This document shows, one piece after another, positions 1 to 6,656 of a DNA stretch of 14,192 nucleotides (the first letter of the stretch is position 1; each line of letters begins with the position of its first letter). Source of the DNA: Thiomonas sp. (lineage in GTDB: Bacteria; Pseudomonadota; Gammaproteobacteria; Burkholderiales; Burkholderiaceae); contig DAIAZB010000470.1 of the NCBI GenBank assembly GCA_027443745.1, forward strand, positions 1-14,192. The letters are read 5' to 3'. Below the pieces are notes generated by a model. It had not been told where the DNA came from. It saw only the letters and a list, made by a program, of their open reading frames with translations, and did no database searches. Made by a program: the position numbers and the translations under genes.

Positions 1-1
1 G

Positions 2-208
2 CGCCCATCGGCCTTGGAAGGCGCGAAGCTGGGCGTGTACCAGGCCATGACCGAGCAGGGCATCAAGAAGGCCGAACTGGCGCGGCGCCTGGGCTGGCAC
101 ATGCCGCAGGTTGACCGGCTGTTCGACCTGCGCCACGCCTCTCGACTTGACCAGATCGAAGCCGCCGCGCGCGTGCTCGGACGGCACCTCGAAGTGTGGG
201 TCGCCTGA
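2..208 (+). CDS. hicB: HicB-family antitoxin, C-terminal part (5' end outside window)
   Basis: The frame is open from the window edge, so the N-terminal part of the protein is missing from view. The visible 68 residues form the C-terminal helix-turn-helix typical of HicB antitoxins. The pattern is KLGVYQAM, then AELARRLGW, then VDRLFDLRHAS, then LDQIEAAARVLGRHLEVWV, which matches the family order of a short linker, an XRE-like HTH and a closing strand. HicB proteins bind and neutralise the HicA mRNA interferase and repress their own operon; the hicA gene would be expected upstream, outside this window. The stop codon is followed at once by the start of the next small regulator, so the two are probably co-transcribed. 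It could instead be a solitary phage HicB-like regulator; this cannot be decided without the upstream sequence. Confidence 0.85.
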   Translation, partial: RPSALEGAKLGVYQAMTEQGIKKAELARRLGWHMPQVDRLFDLRHASRLDQIEAAARVLGRHLEVWVA

Positions 209-215
209 GGTGGCC

Positions 216-575
216 ATGGACCGGACAGTCCGAGCCACTGTCGTCGAGCTGCAGCTCGACGACCCGGCCTTCGCTGCAGCCTACCTCGAGGCCGCGCTTG
301 ATGAATCTGGGGAACCAGACGGGCGCGAAGCCCTGCTCCTCGCCCGGTGGCACATTGCCGAGGCCAAGGGCATGGCGCAGGTGGCCCGCGCTGCCGGCGT
401 GCAGCGTGAAACGCTCTACCGGGCGCTCATAACCTCCATGCGCGCAGCCCAAACACAAACAGCCCCCTTGCGCGCGAGCGCGCTCGCGCGTACGCGCACG
501 CGTGTGCGCGAGGGACTGGCTGCGGCCAACAAAGCCAGCTTTGGCACTCCAAAGCCGCAACGCGAACCAATATGA
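216..575 (+). CDS. Small addiction-module-antidote-like regulator with an aberrant C-terminus
   Basis: A 119-aa protein; a GTG at 210 is the alternative start. It begins within a few bases of the hicB-like stop, so translational coupling is likely. Residues 1-75 resemble the HigA/antidote family of small DNA-binding proteins: a DDPAFAAAYLEAALDE segment is followed by ARWHIAEAKGMAQVARAAGV and QRETLYRAL, the helix-turn-helix of that family. Family members then continue with a conserved GNP(S/T)-type segment and a final helix. Here that is replaced by an Ala/Arg/Thr-rich tail (RAAQTQTAP, ASALARTRTRV) encoded by very GC-rich palindromic DNA. The family match is from memory of the pattern. The tail suggests recombination or frame change after the HTH, so toxin neutralisation is doubtful while DNA binding may be kept. 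Confidence 0.6.
   Translation: MDRTVRATVVELQLDDPAFAAAYLEAALDESGEPDGREALLLARWHIAEAKGMAQVARAAGVQRETLYRALITSMRAAQTQTAPLRASALARTRTRVREGLAAANKASFGTPKPQREPI
471..490. repeat. Perfect 20-bp GC palindrome
   Basis: The ten bases CGCGCGAGCG are followed directly by their exact reverse complement CGCTCGCGCG, giving a 20-bp perfect palindrome. A second imperfect palindromic stretch centred on CACGCGTG lies just downstream (about 492-510). Both lie inside the odd C-terminal coding tail of the antidote-like gene and just before the AT-richer repeat region. It could form a hairpin or cruciform, or serve as a symmetric protein site. No T-run follows, so it is not an intrinsic terminator. Confidence 0.6.
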
Positions 576-587
576 ACCGAAAAGGAA

Positions 588-659
588 AAATTTGCCTTCA
601 ATGTCTTCACTTTTCAAAACCACGTATTTCCGTGACCAGCAAAAGATGAAGGCAAATTT
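588..659. repeat. 13-bp inverted repeat with 46-bp spacer
   Basis: AAATTTGCCTTCA at 588-600 is the exact reverse complement of TGAAGGCAAATTT at 647-659. The first phased repeat copy (TGTCTTCAC, 602-610) sits just inside the left arm. The arms also contain a degenerate version of the same TTC/GAA repeat core (TGCCTTCAA at 593-601), so the structure probably belongs to the same protein-binding array. Confidence 0.7.
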
Positions 660-726
660 CACCATTATTTTCAGTTACTTGCGGATCCGCGTGGGCGCTT
701 GTCTTCACTGTCTTCAGTGTCTTCAC
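602..726 (+). repeat. Left repeat cluster: TGTCTTCAC units, 9-bp phase
   Basis: Copies read on the plus strand: TGTCTTCAC at 602-610, then three head-to-tail units at 700-708 (TGTCTTCAC), 709-717 (TGTCTTCAG) and 718-726 (TGTCTTCAC), with no spacer between them. The unit at 602 is itself preceded in the same 9-bp phase by a degenerate copy, TGCCTTCAA at 593-601. The tandem run ends in a stretch of T. Such spacing is typical of repeated recognition sites for one protein. Confidence 0.75.
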
Positions 727-847
727 TTTTTTTTGATGCATGGCGGAACAGAAAACCTAGAAATTCTGGCAAGTCAGCACCAAACCGACCCCCACCGGCG
801 TAGAAAGCAGGCGCGGTGCTTGTTCAGTCACCCAAAAAGCTGAAGAT

Positions 848-944
848 GTGAAGACAAAATACCTAAGTCATTGAAAAAACAAGAAATTGAAGGGTGGAAT
901 GAGTGAAGACAAAGAGAAGACAAGTAGAAGACATATTGAAGACA
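848..944 (-). repeat. Right repeat cluster: GTGAAGACA units, 11-bp phase, inverted to the left cluster
   Basis: Plus-strand copies of the reverse complement of the left unit: GTGAAGACA at 848-856 and 903-911, then GAGAAGACA at 914-922, TAGAAGACA at 925-933 and TTGAAGACA at 936-944. The last four start at 903, 914, 925 and 936, an exact 11-bp period, close to one helical turn, which would place a bound protein on one face of the DNA. The unit at 848 is preceded in 9-bp phase by a degenerate copy (GCTGAAGAT, 839-847). All five copies keep the core GAAGACA. Confidence 0.8.
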
Positions 945-1018
945 CTCTCATCTCTTTCAAGCATGACTTTTCATCATCTTGGGCTGCTGGCCCTTCCTGG
1001 TTTTGATTGGACCCTGCC

Positions 1019-1870
1019 ATGAACCCCGCAACACTCCGCCATTACGCAATCTCCGCAGCATTGCCACGCCGTGAGCTGGACGGTGTCGAGTTCGTTCAGC
1101 TGGCTGGCCCTTTCGACTCGCTGCCCGCGGCGCAAGCTGCGTTGCCCGCGACCACGGTCCCAGCGCATGCGTTTGGGGATGCCTTCGTTGTCGAAGTCGC
1201 TGGGGAACCACCTCTTCACGATGCCGCCGTTTGGCGACAGCGTGAAGAGGTGATGAAGCCGAAGCAATCGAACTGGGAACTCGACGATGTGCCCAGCACC
1301 TTCATGGCCACGCCCTACGAATTCGCCTGTCGCTATGCGCGCATGCTCGCGCCCGAGGCCGAGGATCTGCGGCTGCGCGCTATCCAGACCGCGCTGCTTG
1401 ACGTCATGCGCGAGTCCATCAGCAATAACGAGCTGTCGGTGCGCGACAACAGCACACACGGCCGCATCATTGTGAAGCAACAGCAGCTCGGCCCCGGGTG
1501 GTTCGCGGTCTTTCACATCGACAAAGATGATTTTCTTGCGTGGGCCAAGGCATCTGGCTACAGGCTCCCGGGGGAGAAAGAGCACACCGCCCAAACTGAG
1601 AAGATCCAGGCCGAATGGTCTACATGCGGAAGGAACACAGCGCGGAGAGTCGTGCTATTGCATCAACTGGATGTCCTTGGCTACACCACCGATGCCAAGA
1701 AGGGCGCCGTTTTGGGCATCACGGCGCAGGCGGTGAGTGCGCATGGCAAAGCTGTTGTCAATGGCAAGTCAACGCTCCAAAGTGACCCCCCGTCGCTGTG
1801 GGACGCACTTGCGGCGCCCAACAAGAAGGCGCCCAAGAAGCGAAGCGAAAAGAACAGCAAAAACCGCTGA
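1019..1870 (+). CDS. Unrecognised protein of the replication/control block, candidate DNA-binding protein
   Basis: A 283-aa protein starting at ATG 1019; TTG at 1007 is an alternative and neither has a strong Shine-Dalgarno. I do not recognise the family. The N-terminal 75 residues are mixed and end in FVVEVAGEPP. A helical middle (about 98-145, FACRYARMLAPEAEDLRL, then ALLDVMRESI) is followed by a segment ending HIDKDDFLAWAKASGYRLP. That last pattern resembles the wing-and-helix end of small phage regulators. The C-terminus is strongly basic (NKKAPKKRSEKNSKNR), suggesting nucleic-acid contact. It directly follows the phased repeats and precedes the AlpA-like gene. From this position, not from homology, it is a candidate ligand of the repeats, either a repressor or a replication initiator. 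No enzyme motif was seen. Confidence 0.75.
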   Translation: MNPATLRHYAISAALPRRELDGVEFVQLAGPFDSLPAAQAALPATTVPAHAFGDAFVVEVAGEPPLHDAAVWRQREEVMKPKQSNWELDDVPSTFMATPYEFACRYARMLAPEAEDLRLRAIQTALLDVMRESISNNELSVRDNSTHGRIIVKQQQLGPGWFAVFHIDKDDFLAWAKASGYRLPGEKEHTAQTEKIQAEWSTCGRNTARRVVLLHQLDVLGYTTDAKKGAVLGITAQAVSAHGKAVVNGKSTLQSDPPSLWDALAAPNKKAPKKRSEKNSKNR

Positions 1871-2014
1871 TTTTAAGTTTAGCAATCTTCGATCAACCTT
1901 CTCAATGTAGGTTTTTATCCAGTTAAAACAAGGTTTTACGCTCGCACAACAAATGCCTTGATGGCAGTCTAGATCCACTGGCACAGTTCGCCCCATTCAT
2001 TGGAGGAGAACACC
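1871..2014. other. AT-rich intergenic leader with one near-consensus DnaA box
   Basis: This 144-bp AT-rich gap separates the basic protein gene from the AlpA-like gene. TTATCCAGT at 1915-1923 matches the DnaA box consensus TTATNCACA at seven of nine positions, and a short AAAAC-AAG-GTTTT inverted repeat follows at about 1925-1937. One such box can occur by chance. A promoter for the 2015-5564 block probably lies here, but no convincing -35/-10 pair could be assigned. Confidence 0.3.
2002..2008 (+). promoter_or_regulatory. Shine-Dalgarno that fixes a GTG start
   Basis: GGAGGAG lies at 2002-2008, placing the GTG at 2015 at normal spacing. A TTG at 2000 in the same frame overlaps this ribosome site and so is unlikely to be the start. 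Confidence 0.65.
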
Positions 2015-2266
2015 GTGGAACTCAGGCTTTTACCGCTCACCGCAGTCGGGGCCAGGCTTTGCGAAGGCAAAACCCGGCTGTACCGCAGCCTGCACGAAGG
2101 CATCGTCACGCCGCCCATTCGCGTCGGCAACCGCTCGGCTTGGCCTGCGCATGAGATTGACCAGCTCGTCGCTGCCCGCATCGCGGGCTTTGACGCAGAC
2201 CAGCAGCGCGGCCTGGTGGCCAATCTCGTCGAGCAGCGCAAATCTTTGCCCTCGCGCCTCGCCTGA
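2015..2266 (+). CDS. AlpA-family phage transcriptional regulator
   Basis: An 83-aa protein starting at GTG 2015. It has the AlpA/excisionase-like MerR-type winged-helix pattern: LLPLTAVGARLCEGKTRLYRSLHEGIVTPPIRVGNRSAWPAHEIDQLVAARI. The TRLYRSLHEG segment is the recognition helix, the PP.RVGNRSAW segment is the wing, and the EIDQLVAARIAG helix closes the domain. AlpA-type proteins activate or repress prophage genes, classically integrase or excision functions, by DNA binding. The gene is five bases from the next start, so it heads an operon with the winged-helix protein and the large replication protein. Family assignment is good; the target promoter is not known. Confidence 0.8.
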   Translation: MELRLLPLTAVGARLCEGKTRLYRSLHEGIVTPPIRVGNRSAWPAHEIDQLVAARIAGFDADQQRGLVANLVEQRKSLPSRLA

Positions 2267-2271
2267 GCGCC

Positions 2272-2640
2272 GTGGGAAAGCCCGTCCACCCCAACGCTGC
2301 CAAACCAGGGCGACCCCTTGGCATTGTGCGGCTGGCTTTGAGGCTTGCCGCAGCCGCAGAACCTGGCACCGTGCGTGACCTGGCTGAGCGCACACAAGTT
2401 GGTTTTGCTGCGGCGCATTGCACCGTCAAGAACATGGCACGCCAGGGCGAACTCGTCGTTGTTGGGTTGCGCGAGGTGCCTTGGCGCACCACACCGGTAC
2501 AGGTCTATGGCATCGGGCAGCAGCCCAGGGAGGCCGTATCCAAACAGGTGCCCAGCCACCGGCCTGCCTTCGAGCTCCAGCAGGTTCTGCAGCGCATGTG
2601 GCGCCAGCAAGAACAGAACGTGGGGCCAGCGACCGAATGA
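2272..2640 (+). CDS. Winged-helix DNA-binding protein of the replication operon
   Basis: A 122-aa protein with a GTG start five bases after the AlpA-like stop. Residues 17-65 look like a winged helix-turn-helix: VRLALRLAAAAEPGTVRDLAERTQVGFAAAHCTVKNMARQGELVVVG, with the DLAERTQVGFAAAHCTVKNM segment as HTH and GELVVVG as the wing. A Pro/Gln-rich tail carries a predicted short helix (FELQQVLQRMWRQ). Its stop overlaps the start of the downstream primase-helicase gene in an ATGA arrangement, which implies coupled translation. A role in replication initiation or its control is inferred from this coupling. It resembles small HTH proteins that accompany DUF927 genes in betaproteobacterial prophages, but no precise family name can be given. 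Confidence 0.75.
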   Translation: MGKPVHPNAAKPGRPLGIVRLALRLAAAAEPGTVRDLAERTQVGFAAAHCTVKNMARQGELVVVGLREVPWRTTPVQVYGIGQQPREAVSKQVPSHRPAFELQQVLQRMWRQQEQNVGPATE

Positions 2641-5564
2641 AGCGAGGAACGGATTTCGCGTCGCTGGCTGTCGCGGTGTTGCGCCAGGCGGACGGGCTGC
2701 TGGCGCAATGGCTACCTGGTGGCGTGGTACGCGGGCATGAGTATGTGTGCGCGAGCGTTGCCGGGGGTGCAGGGCGCAGCCTTTCGGTGAACCTCAAGAC
2801 CGGTCAGTGGGCCGACTTTTCTGCGGACCTCAAGGGCGGCGATCTCATCAGCCTGTACAGTGCCATCCATGGCCTGAACAACGGGCAAGCCGCCCGCGAG
2901 CTGGCCGCGCAGTTGGGCTTCGATTCGTCCATCCCTGCGCCGCCGCCTGGGCCAACCCCAGGCCAGCCTGCAGCCAAGCGCAAAAGCATGTGGCGCCCCG
3001 TGGTGCCGGTGCCGGAGCACGCGCCGCCCCCCGACTTCAAGCATTGGCACTACGCCGCTCCGCATTCCACATGGGCCTACCGGCGAGACGGCGTGCTGTA
3101 TGGCCACGTTGTACGTTTCACCACCAGCGATGGCGGCAAGGAAGTTCTGCCTCTGACCTGGTGCGTGGACGAAGGCGACGACCGCGGCACCATGCGCTGG
3201 CACTGGAAGCAGTGGGAGGAGCCTCGACCGCTTTACCTGGCCGCCGGGGCTTTGCGTGGATGGCCCGTGGTGCTGGTGGAGGGTGAGAAATGCGCCCAGG
3301 CCGGCCATGCGCTGTTGGGCGATGCGTTCGACTTTGTGAGTTGGCCGGGCGGCAGCAAAGCCTGGAGCAAGTGTGATTGGTCGTGGCTTGCCGGTGCCAC
3401 CGTGATGCTATGGCCGGATGCCGACAGCAAACGTGTGCCACTGACCGCAGCCGAGCGCGAGGCCGGCACAGACCCCGAATCCAGGCCCTACCTCCCGACG
3501 CGCAAGCAGCCCGGCATGGCGGCCATGGTGGGCATTGGGACCATCTTGCAGGCCACACAGCGGTGCAGCGTGACCCTCTGTCCGATTCCCGCGCCAGGCC
3601 AGGTTGCGGACGGCTGGGACATTGCCGACGCCATTGCCGAGGGTTGGGATGCAGCCCGGGTACGGGCATTCCTTGAATCCGCCAAGCCGTTCGTCGTCGA
3701 CGACGATGCAGCGGCGCGTGATGCCGGTCAAAGGCGCGAAAATTCCCCCAGCCCTGGTGATACATCGACCGCAGATCATGAACCGAGGGACCGATTCAAA
3801 CTCGACGATCGGGGTGTCTGGCATTTTGAGACCGACCAGGAAGGAAATTCGAAAAAACCGCATTTCGTGTGCAGCCCATTGCGGGCTATCTCCCGGGTTC
3901 GTGACGTATCTGGAAAATCGTGGGGCCTCGAGCTGGAGTTCACCGACCCGGGGGGCACCATCCGCCGGTGGGTGATGCTGGCTCGGCTTTTGGCATCCGA
4001 TGGTGCAGAGCTGCGTGCGGCGCTCCTTGACCAAGGTGTGGTCATTCCGTCGAATTCGAAGTCCCGCAACCTGCTGCCCGTTTATCTGCAAACACGCCAG
4101 GTCGACGCGTTTGCTCGCACGGTCACGCGAATCGGTTGGCATGCCGGCGCGTTTGTCACGCCCACTGAAACGCTCCAGCGTGCTGACGCAGCGGAGCGCA
4201 TCGTCCTTCAATCCGAGGGAGCGCCGGACAACCACCTCGTTCAAAAAGGAACCTGCGCCAGCTGGCGAACTATTGCAAATCTCGCGCGCGGCAATTCGCG
4301 GCTTGTCTTTGGGATCGCTCTGGCCTTCGCCGCACCTCTTTTGCGCGCATCACGGATCGATTCCGGCGGATTCCATTTTCGCGGCAGTTCGTCGACCGGA
4401 AAAACGACCATCTTGCGGGTTGCCTCGTCGGTTTTCGGGGCGCCGGACACGTTCATGCAACGCTGGCGCGCAACGGACAATTCACTCGAAAACCTCGCAG
4501 CGGTTTACTGCGACTTGCTCCTGGCGCTCGATGAGCTTTCGCAACTCGACCCCCGCGTCGCCGGAGACGCGGCTTTTTTGCTCGCAAATGAGACATCGAA
4601 AGCTCGCAGCTCAAAAACCGGTGCGCCACGGCCTCGCCAGACATGGAAACTGTTATTCATCAGCTCGGGCGAGGTGAGTCTTGCGACCCATATGGCCAGT
4701 GCTGGGAAACAGATTCGAGCTGGTCAGGAGGCCCGCATCGCCGACATCCCGGCCGAGGTCGAGGACGGCTCGGTTTTCGAGGAATTGCACGGGCACGTTG
4801 GATCAGGGGATTTTGCTGAGCGCCTCGAGTCGCTTACCGCACGCCACCACGGCGTGGTGGGCCACGTCTGGTTGCAATGGCTCGTCGAGAACGCATCACG
4901 GCTTGCGCGCCTGGTGGGCGAGCGCATTGAGGCCCTCACCGAGGAATTTGCAACCCAAGACTTCGCCGGCCAAGCGCGGCGTGTCGCAAGGCGCTTTGCT
5001 CTCGTCGCCCTGGGTGGAGAACTGGCCACCGAAGTTGGCCTGACAGGATGGAACACCGGCGAGGCGACCAAGGCCGCGCGGAAGTGCTTTTCCGACTGGC
5101 TCGCCGGCCGCCCAGGAGGCGCCGGCAATACTGAGATGGCAGCGATGCTTGGCCAGGTGCGCCGCTGGTTTGCCTTGAACGGCGCCGGCCGATTTACCTA
5201 TTGGCACCGAGCGGTCGATGACCGGAGCCCCGACAAAGGATTGCGAGCCGGTTTCAAGCGCCTGATCGGCCCGACAGGGCGCGACATTCAAGACGATTCA
5301 GCGCATGTCGCTGAGTACGGCTTGCACGCGCCCAGCGAGACGGCAGCAGAGGGCACGACGACCACGTATTTCTGCTTTCCCGAGGTCTTCGACTCCGAAA
5401 TCTGCCAAGGCTTCGACCCGCTGGCTGTTCGTCGACTGCTGCGCGATCGAGGATTTTTGGCGCCAGACCGCGGGAGGCCATTTGATTGCACGCCACGCAT
5501 TCCGGGGCTTGGCCCGACCCGCTGTTACCGAATTTTGCCGACGATTTTTGCCGGTGACGACTGA
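2637..5564 (+). CDS. TOPRIM/DUF927 primase-helicase-like phage replication protein
   Basis: A 975-aa protein; the start is the ATG overlapping the previous stop (ATGA), not the farther upstream codon at 2418 in the same frame. Residues about 50-95 (LKTGQWADFSADLKGGDLISLYSAIHG...AARELAAQLG) match the end of a primase zinc-binding domain, but only one cysteine lies near, so zinc binding is probably lost. A TOPRIM-like core follows: VLVEGEK at about 211-217 and WPDAD at about 259-263. After an acidic linker comes a DUF927 ATPase/helicase domain with Walker A GSSSTGKTT near 583-591 and Walker B LLLALDEL ending at D632-E633. The C-terminus keeps the family's closing pattern (PEVF, then LLRDRGFLAPD, then PGLG). 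It is likely the element's replicative primase-helicase, acting on the element's own origin. Confidence 0.88.
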   Translation: MKRGTDFASLAVAVLRQADGLLAQWLPGGVVRGHEYVCASVAGGAGRSLSVNLKTGQWADFSADLKGGDLISLYSAIHGLNNGQAARELAAQLGFDSSIPAPPPGPTPGQPAAKRKSMWRPVVPVPEHAPPPDFKHWHYAAPHSTWAYRRDGVLYGHVVRFTTSDGGKEVLPLTWCVDEGDDRGTMRWHWKQWEEPRPLYLAAGALRGWPVVLVEGEKCAQAGHALLGDAFDFVSWPGGSKAWSKCDWSWLAGATVMLWPDADSKRVPLTAAEREAGTDPESRPYLPTRKQPGMAAMVGIGTILQATQRCSVTLCPIPAPGQVADGWDIADAIAEGWDAARVRAFLESAKPFVVDDDAAARDAGQRRENSPSPGDTSTADHEPRDRFKLDDRGVWHFETDQEGNSKKPHFVCSPLRAISRVRDVSGKSWGLELEFTDPGGTIRRWVMLARLLASDGAELRAALLDQGVVIPSNSKSRNLLPVYLQTRQVDAFARTVTRIGWHAGAFVTPTETLQRADAAERIVLQSEGAPDNHLVQKGTCASWRTIANLARGNSRLVFGIALAFAAPLLRASRIDSGGFHFRGSSSTGKTTILRVASSVFGAPDTFMQRWRATDNSLENLAAVYCDLLLALDELSQLDPRVAGDAAFLLANETSKARSSKTGAPRPRQTWKLLFISSGEVSLATHMASAGKQIRAGQEARIADIPAEVEDGSVFEELHGHVGSGDFAERLESLTARHHGVVGHVWLQWLVENASRLARLVGERIEALTEEFATQDFAGQARRVARRFALVALGGELATEVGLTGWNTGEATKAARKCFSDWLAGRPGGAGNTEMAAMLGQVRRWFALNGAGRFTYWHRAVDDRSPDKGLRAGFKRLIGPTGRDIQDDSAHVAEYGLHAPSETAAEGTTTTYFCFPEVFDSEICQGFDPLAVRRLLRDRGFLAPDRGRPFDCTPRIPGLGPTRCYRILPTIFAGDD

Positions 5565-5582
5565 CCACGAACGGAGAAATTC

Positions 5583-6089
5583 ATGCGTCTTGCAAATGTT
5601 TGTTCGCCAAAAATTCAAAGCCATCCCTGCATCGCGCCACAGGCGCAGAGGGATGTTTTCATCGGCATCGCACTGGAGGACCGCGGCGGTTCGATCGCAG
5701 CGATCAACAACAACTCCTGCGTGCTCGAGGTGAAATCTCTGTCCCAATTTCTACAAATTTTCGGCCCAGAAGTCGTGGACTTCATCGAACGACACCCGTC
5801 GACCAATGTGGCGATTCTTGGGGGCGCCAAAGACCGCAACGCCGCGCGCCAGATCGGACGCCTTGAAGGGTTGATTCTGGTCGTGACGCGCAGAAGCCCA
5901 GGCGTGGCGTTCGCCGCCGAGATGCTACGAAGGGTGGGGGTGGCCGCGCTTGGAGATCCCCCATCCGACCCTGCCGATTGGGCGAACGCCATCTTCCCCT
6001 CGCGGCCCTGGCGCGAGGTGCCTGGAAACCAGCGTGCGCATGAACTGGCGGTGCTGGCGGCGGCCTATGCGCGTGCCACCGATTTCTGA
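5583..6089 (+). CDS. Unknown protein; possible divergent RuvC-like fold
   Basis: A 168-aa protein with a GGAG ribosome site before ATG 5583. No family is certain. The order of elements recalls RuvC-type Holliday-junction resolvases: a first strand VFIGIALEDRGGSIAAI, then a helix VVDFIERHPSTN, a strand VAILGGAKD, a helix NAARQIGRLEGLILVV, and a last helix NQRAHELAVLAAAYARA. RuvC has acidic catalytic residues in the first strand, after the middle strand and as a D..D pair in the last helix. Here they are not conserved at the same places (ALED, GGAKD, HE), so the protein may be inactive or use shifted acids. A resolvase-like gene after a phage primase is a common order, which supports the idea, but it remains inference. 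Confidence 0.75.
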   Translation: MRLANVCSPKIQSHPCIAPQAQRDVFIGIALEDRGGSIAAINNNSCVLEVKSLSQFLQIFGPEVVDFIERHPSTNVAILGGAKDRNAARQIGRLEGLILVVTRRSPGVAFAAEMLRRVGVAALGDPPSDPADWANAIFPSRPWREVPGNQRAHELAVLAAAYARATDF

Positions 6090-6204
6090 AGATACCAAGG
6101 CCTACCGCGATGAACAACTTCCCGTGCCGCTTGACTCGTCCGAGCGGCTTGACCTCCCTGCGCAGTCACAGCGCAGCCAAAACCTGCCCTACCCCTGGAG
6201 CTAA
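6067..6204 (+). CDS. Small 45-aa protein overlapping the upstream gene
   Basis: The frame starts at ATG 6067, inside the last codons of the upstream gene, and ends three bases before the decoration protein start. It would encode a small acidic and Pro-rich protein (MRVPPISEDTKAYRDEQ, ending NLPYPWS). The gap between the two larger genes would otherwise be 118 bp, long for this compact region, and overlapping starts are normal in phage operons. No Shine-Dalgarno stands out and no homologue is recognised, so it may be spurious. Confidence 0.4.
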   Translation: MRVPPISEDTKAYRDEQLPVPLDSSERLDLPAQSQRSQNLPYPWS

Positions 6205-6207
6205 CCC

Positions 6208-6621
6208 ATGAGCCTGATCCCGAACCCCCTTGGCGACAACCCGCAAACCCCTGGCCTCTACGCCCAAACCTATCTCCCTGACCAGCTCATCGCCGGCCGG
6301 TTCCCGTTGCCGACGTCAAGCATCACGCTGGGTGCTGGCATCCTGCAGCGCGGCGCCGTGCTTGGCCAGGTGACTTCTACCGGCGATTTCATCCTGTCCA
6401 TGGCCGTGGCCACCGACGGCAGTCAGAACCCCAAAGCCATCCTGGCCGACAACGCCGATGCATCTGGGGGCCCGGTGATCGCCCCGGTCTACCTCGCCGG
6501 CGAGTTCAACACCGACAAGCTGATTTTTGACCCGAGCTGGACCATCGCCACGCTCATATCGGCGCTTCGAGCCGCGAGCATTTACCTGAAAAGCGCAGTC
6601 GTTTCGGCCGACCCGTCCTGA
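6208..6621 (+). CDS. Head decoration protein, lambda gpD-like
   Basis: A 137-aa protein preceded by a GGAG-type ribosome site. The fold pattern is that of the lambda gpD/HDPD family: LPDQLIAGRFPLPTSSITLGAGILQRGAVLGQV, then a beta-rich middle (AILADNADASGGPVIAPVYLAGEF) and a closing helix TIATLISALRAASIYLKSAV. gpD-type proteins trim the expanded capsid as trimers and stabilise it against the pressure of packaged DNA. It is about 25 residues longer than lambda gpD, as is usual in related prophages. The partner major capsid gene, normally the next gene downstream, is missing here and replaced by a coiled-coil gene. Confidence 0.85.
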   Translation: MSLIPNPLGDNPQTPGLYAQTYLPDQLIAGRFPLPTSSITLGAGILQRGAVLGQVTSTGDFILSMAVATDGSQNPKAILADNADASGGPVIAPVYLAGEFNTDKLIFDPSWTIATLISALRAASIYLKSAVVSADPS

Positions 6622-6656
6622 TCCACGCCCACCACAACCCACTTTCCAAGGAATTC

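Larger units (their letters stand above)
576..1018. other. 443-bp gene-free control region, candidate origin or operator
   Basis: No convincing coding frame is present; the open frames here have no family signal and no good ribosome site. Base composition is clearly more AT-rich than the flanking genes, with runs such as TTTTTTTT (about 727-734) and many A-tracts at 850-900. The region contains a 13-bp inverted repeat (588-600 with 647-659) and nine short GTCTTC/GAAGAC repeats in two oppositely oriented, phased clusters, listed separately. It lies between the small regulators and an unrecognised replication-block gene. By analogy with iteron origins and multi-site operators it is the best candidate in the window for a replication origin or a regulatory hub. 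No clear sigma-70 promoter could be fixed here. Confidence 0.55.

Noticed and set aside
502..843. Plus-strand open frame through the repeat region
   Set aside because: It starts inside an upstream gene, runs through repeats and inverted repeats, and its translation is rich in Cys, His and Leu from the repeats with no domain.
593..944. CRISPR array
   Set aside because: The repeated units are only 9 bp, occur in both orientations, and lack spacers of uniform size.
2418..2636. Upstream extension of the primase-helicase frame
   Set aside because: It overlaps the winged-helix gene; the ATGA overlap at 2637 gives a natural start with the family's N-terminus.
3408..4244. Long minus-strand frame opposite the replication gene
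   Set aside because: It lies fully within the 975-aa TOPRIM/DUF927 gene, has no recognisable domain, and is explained by high GC third positions.
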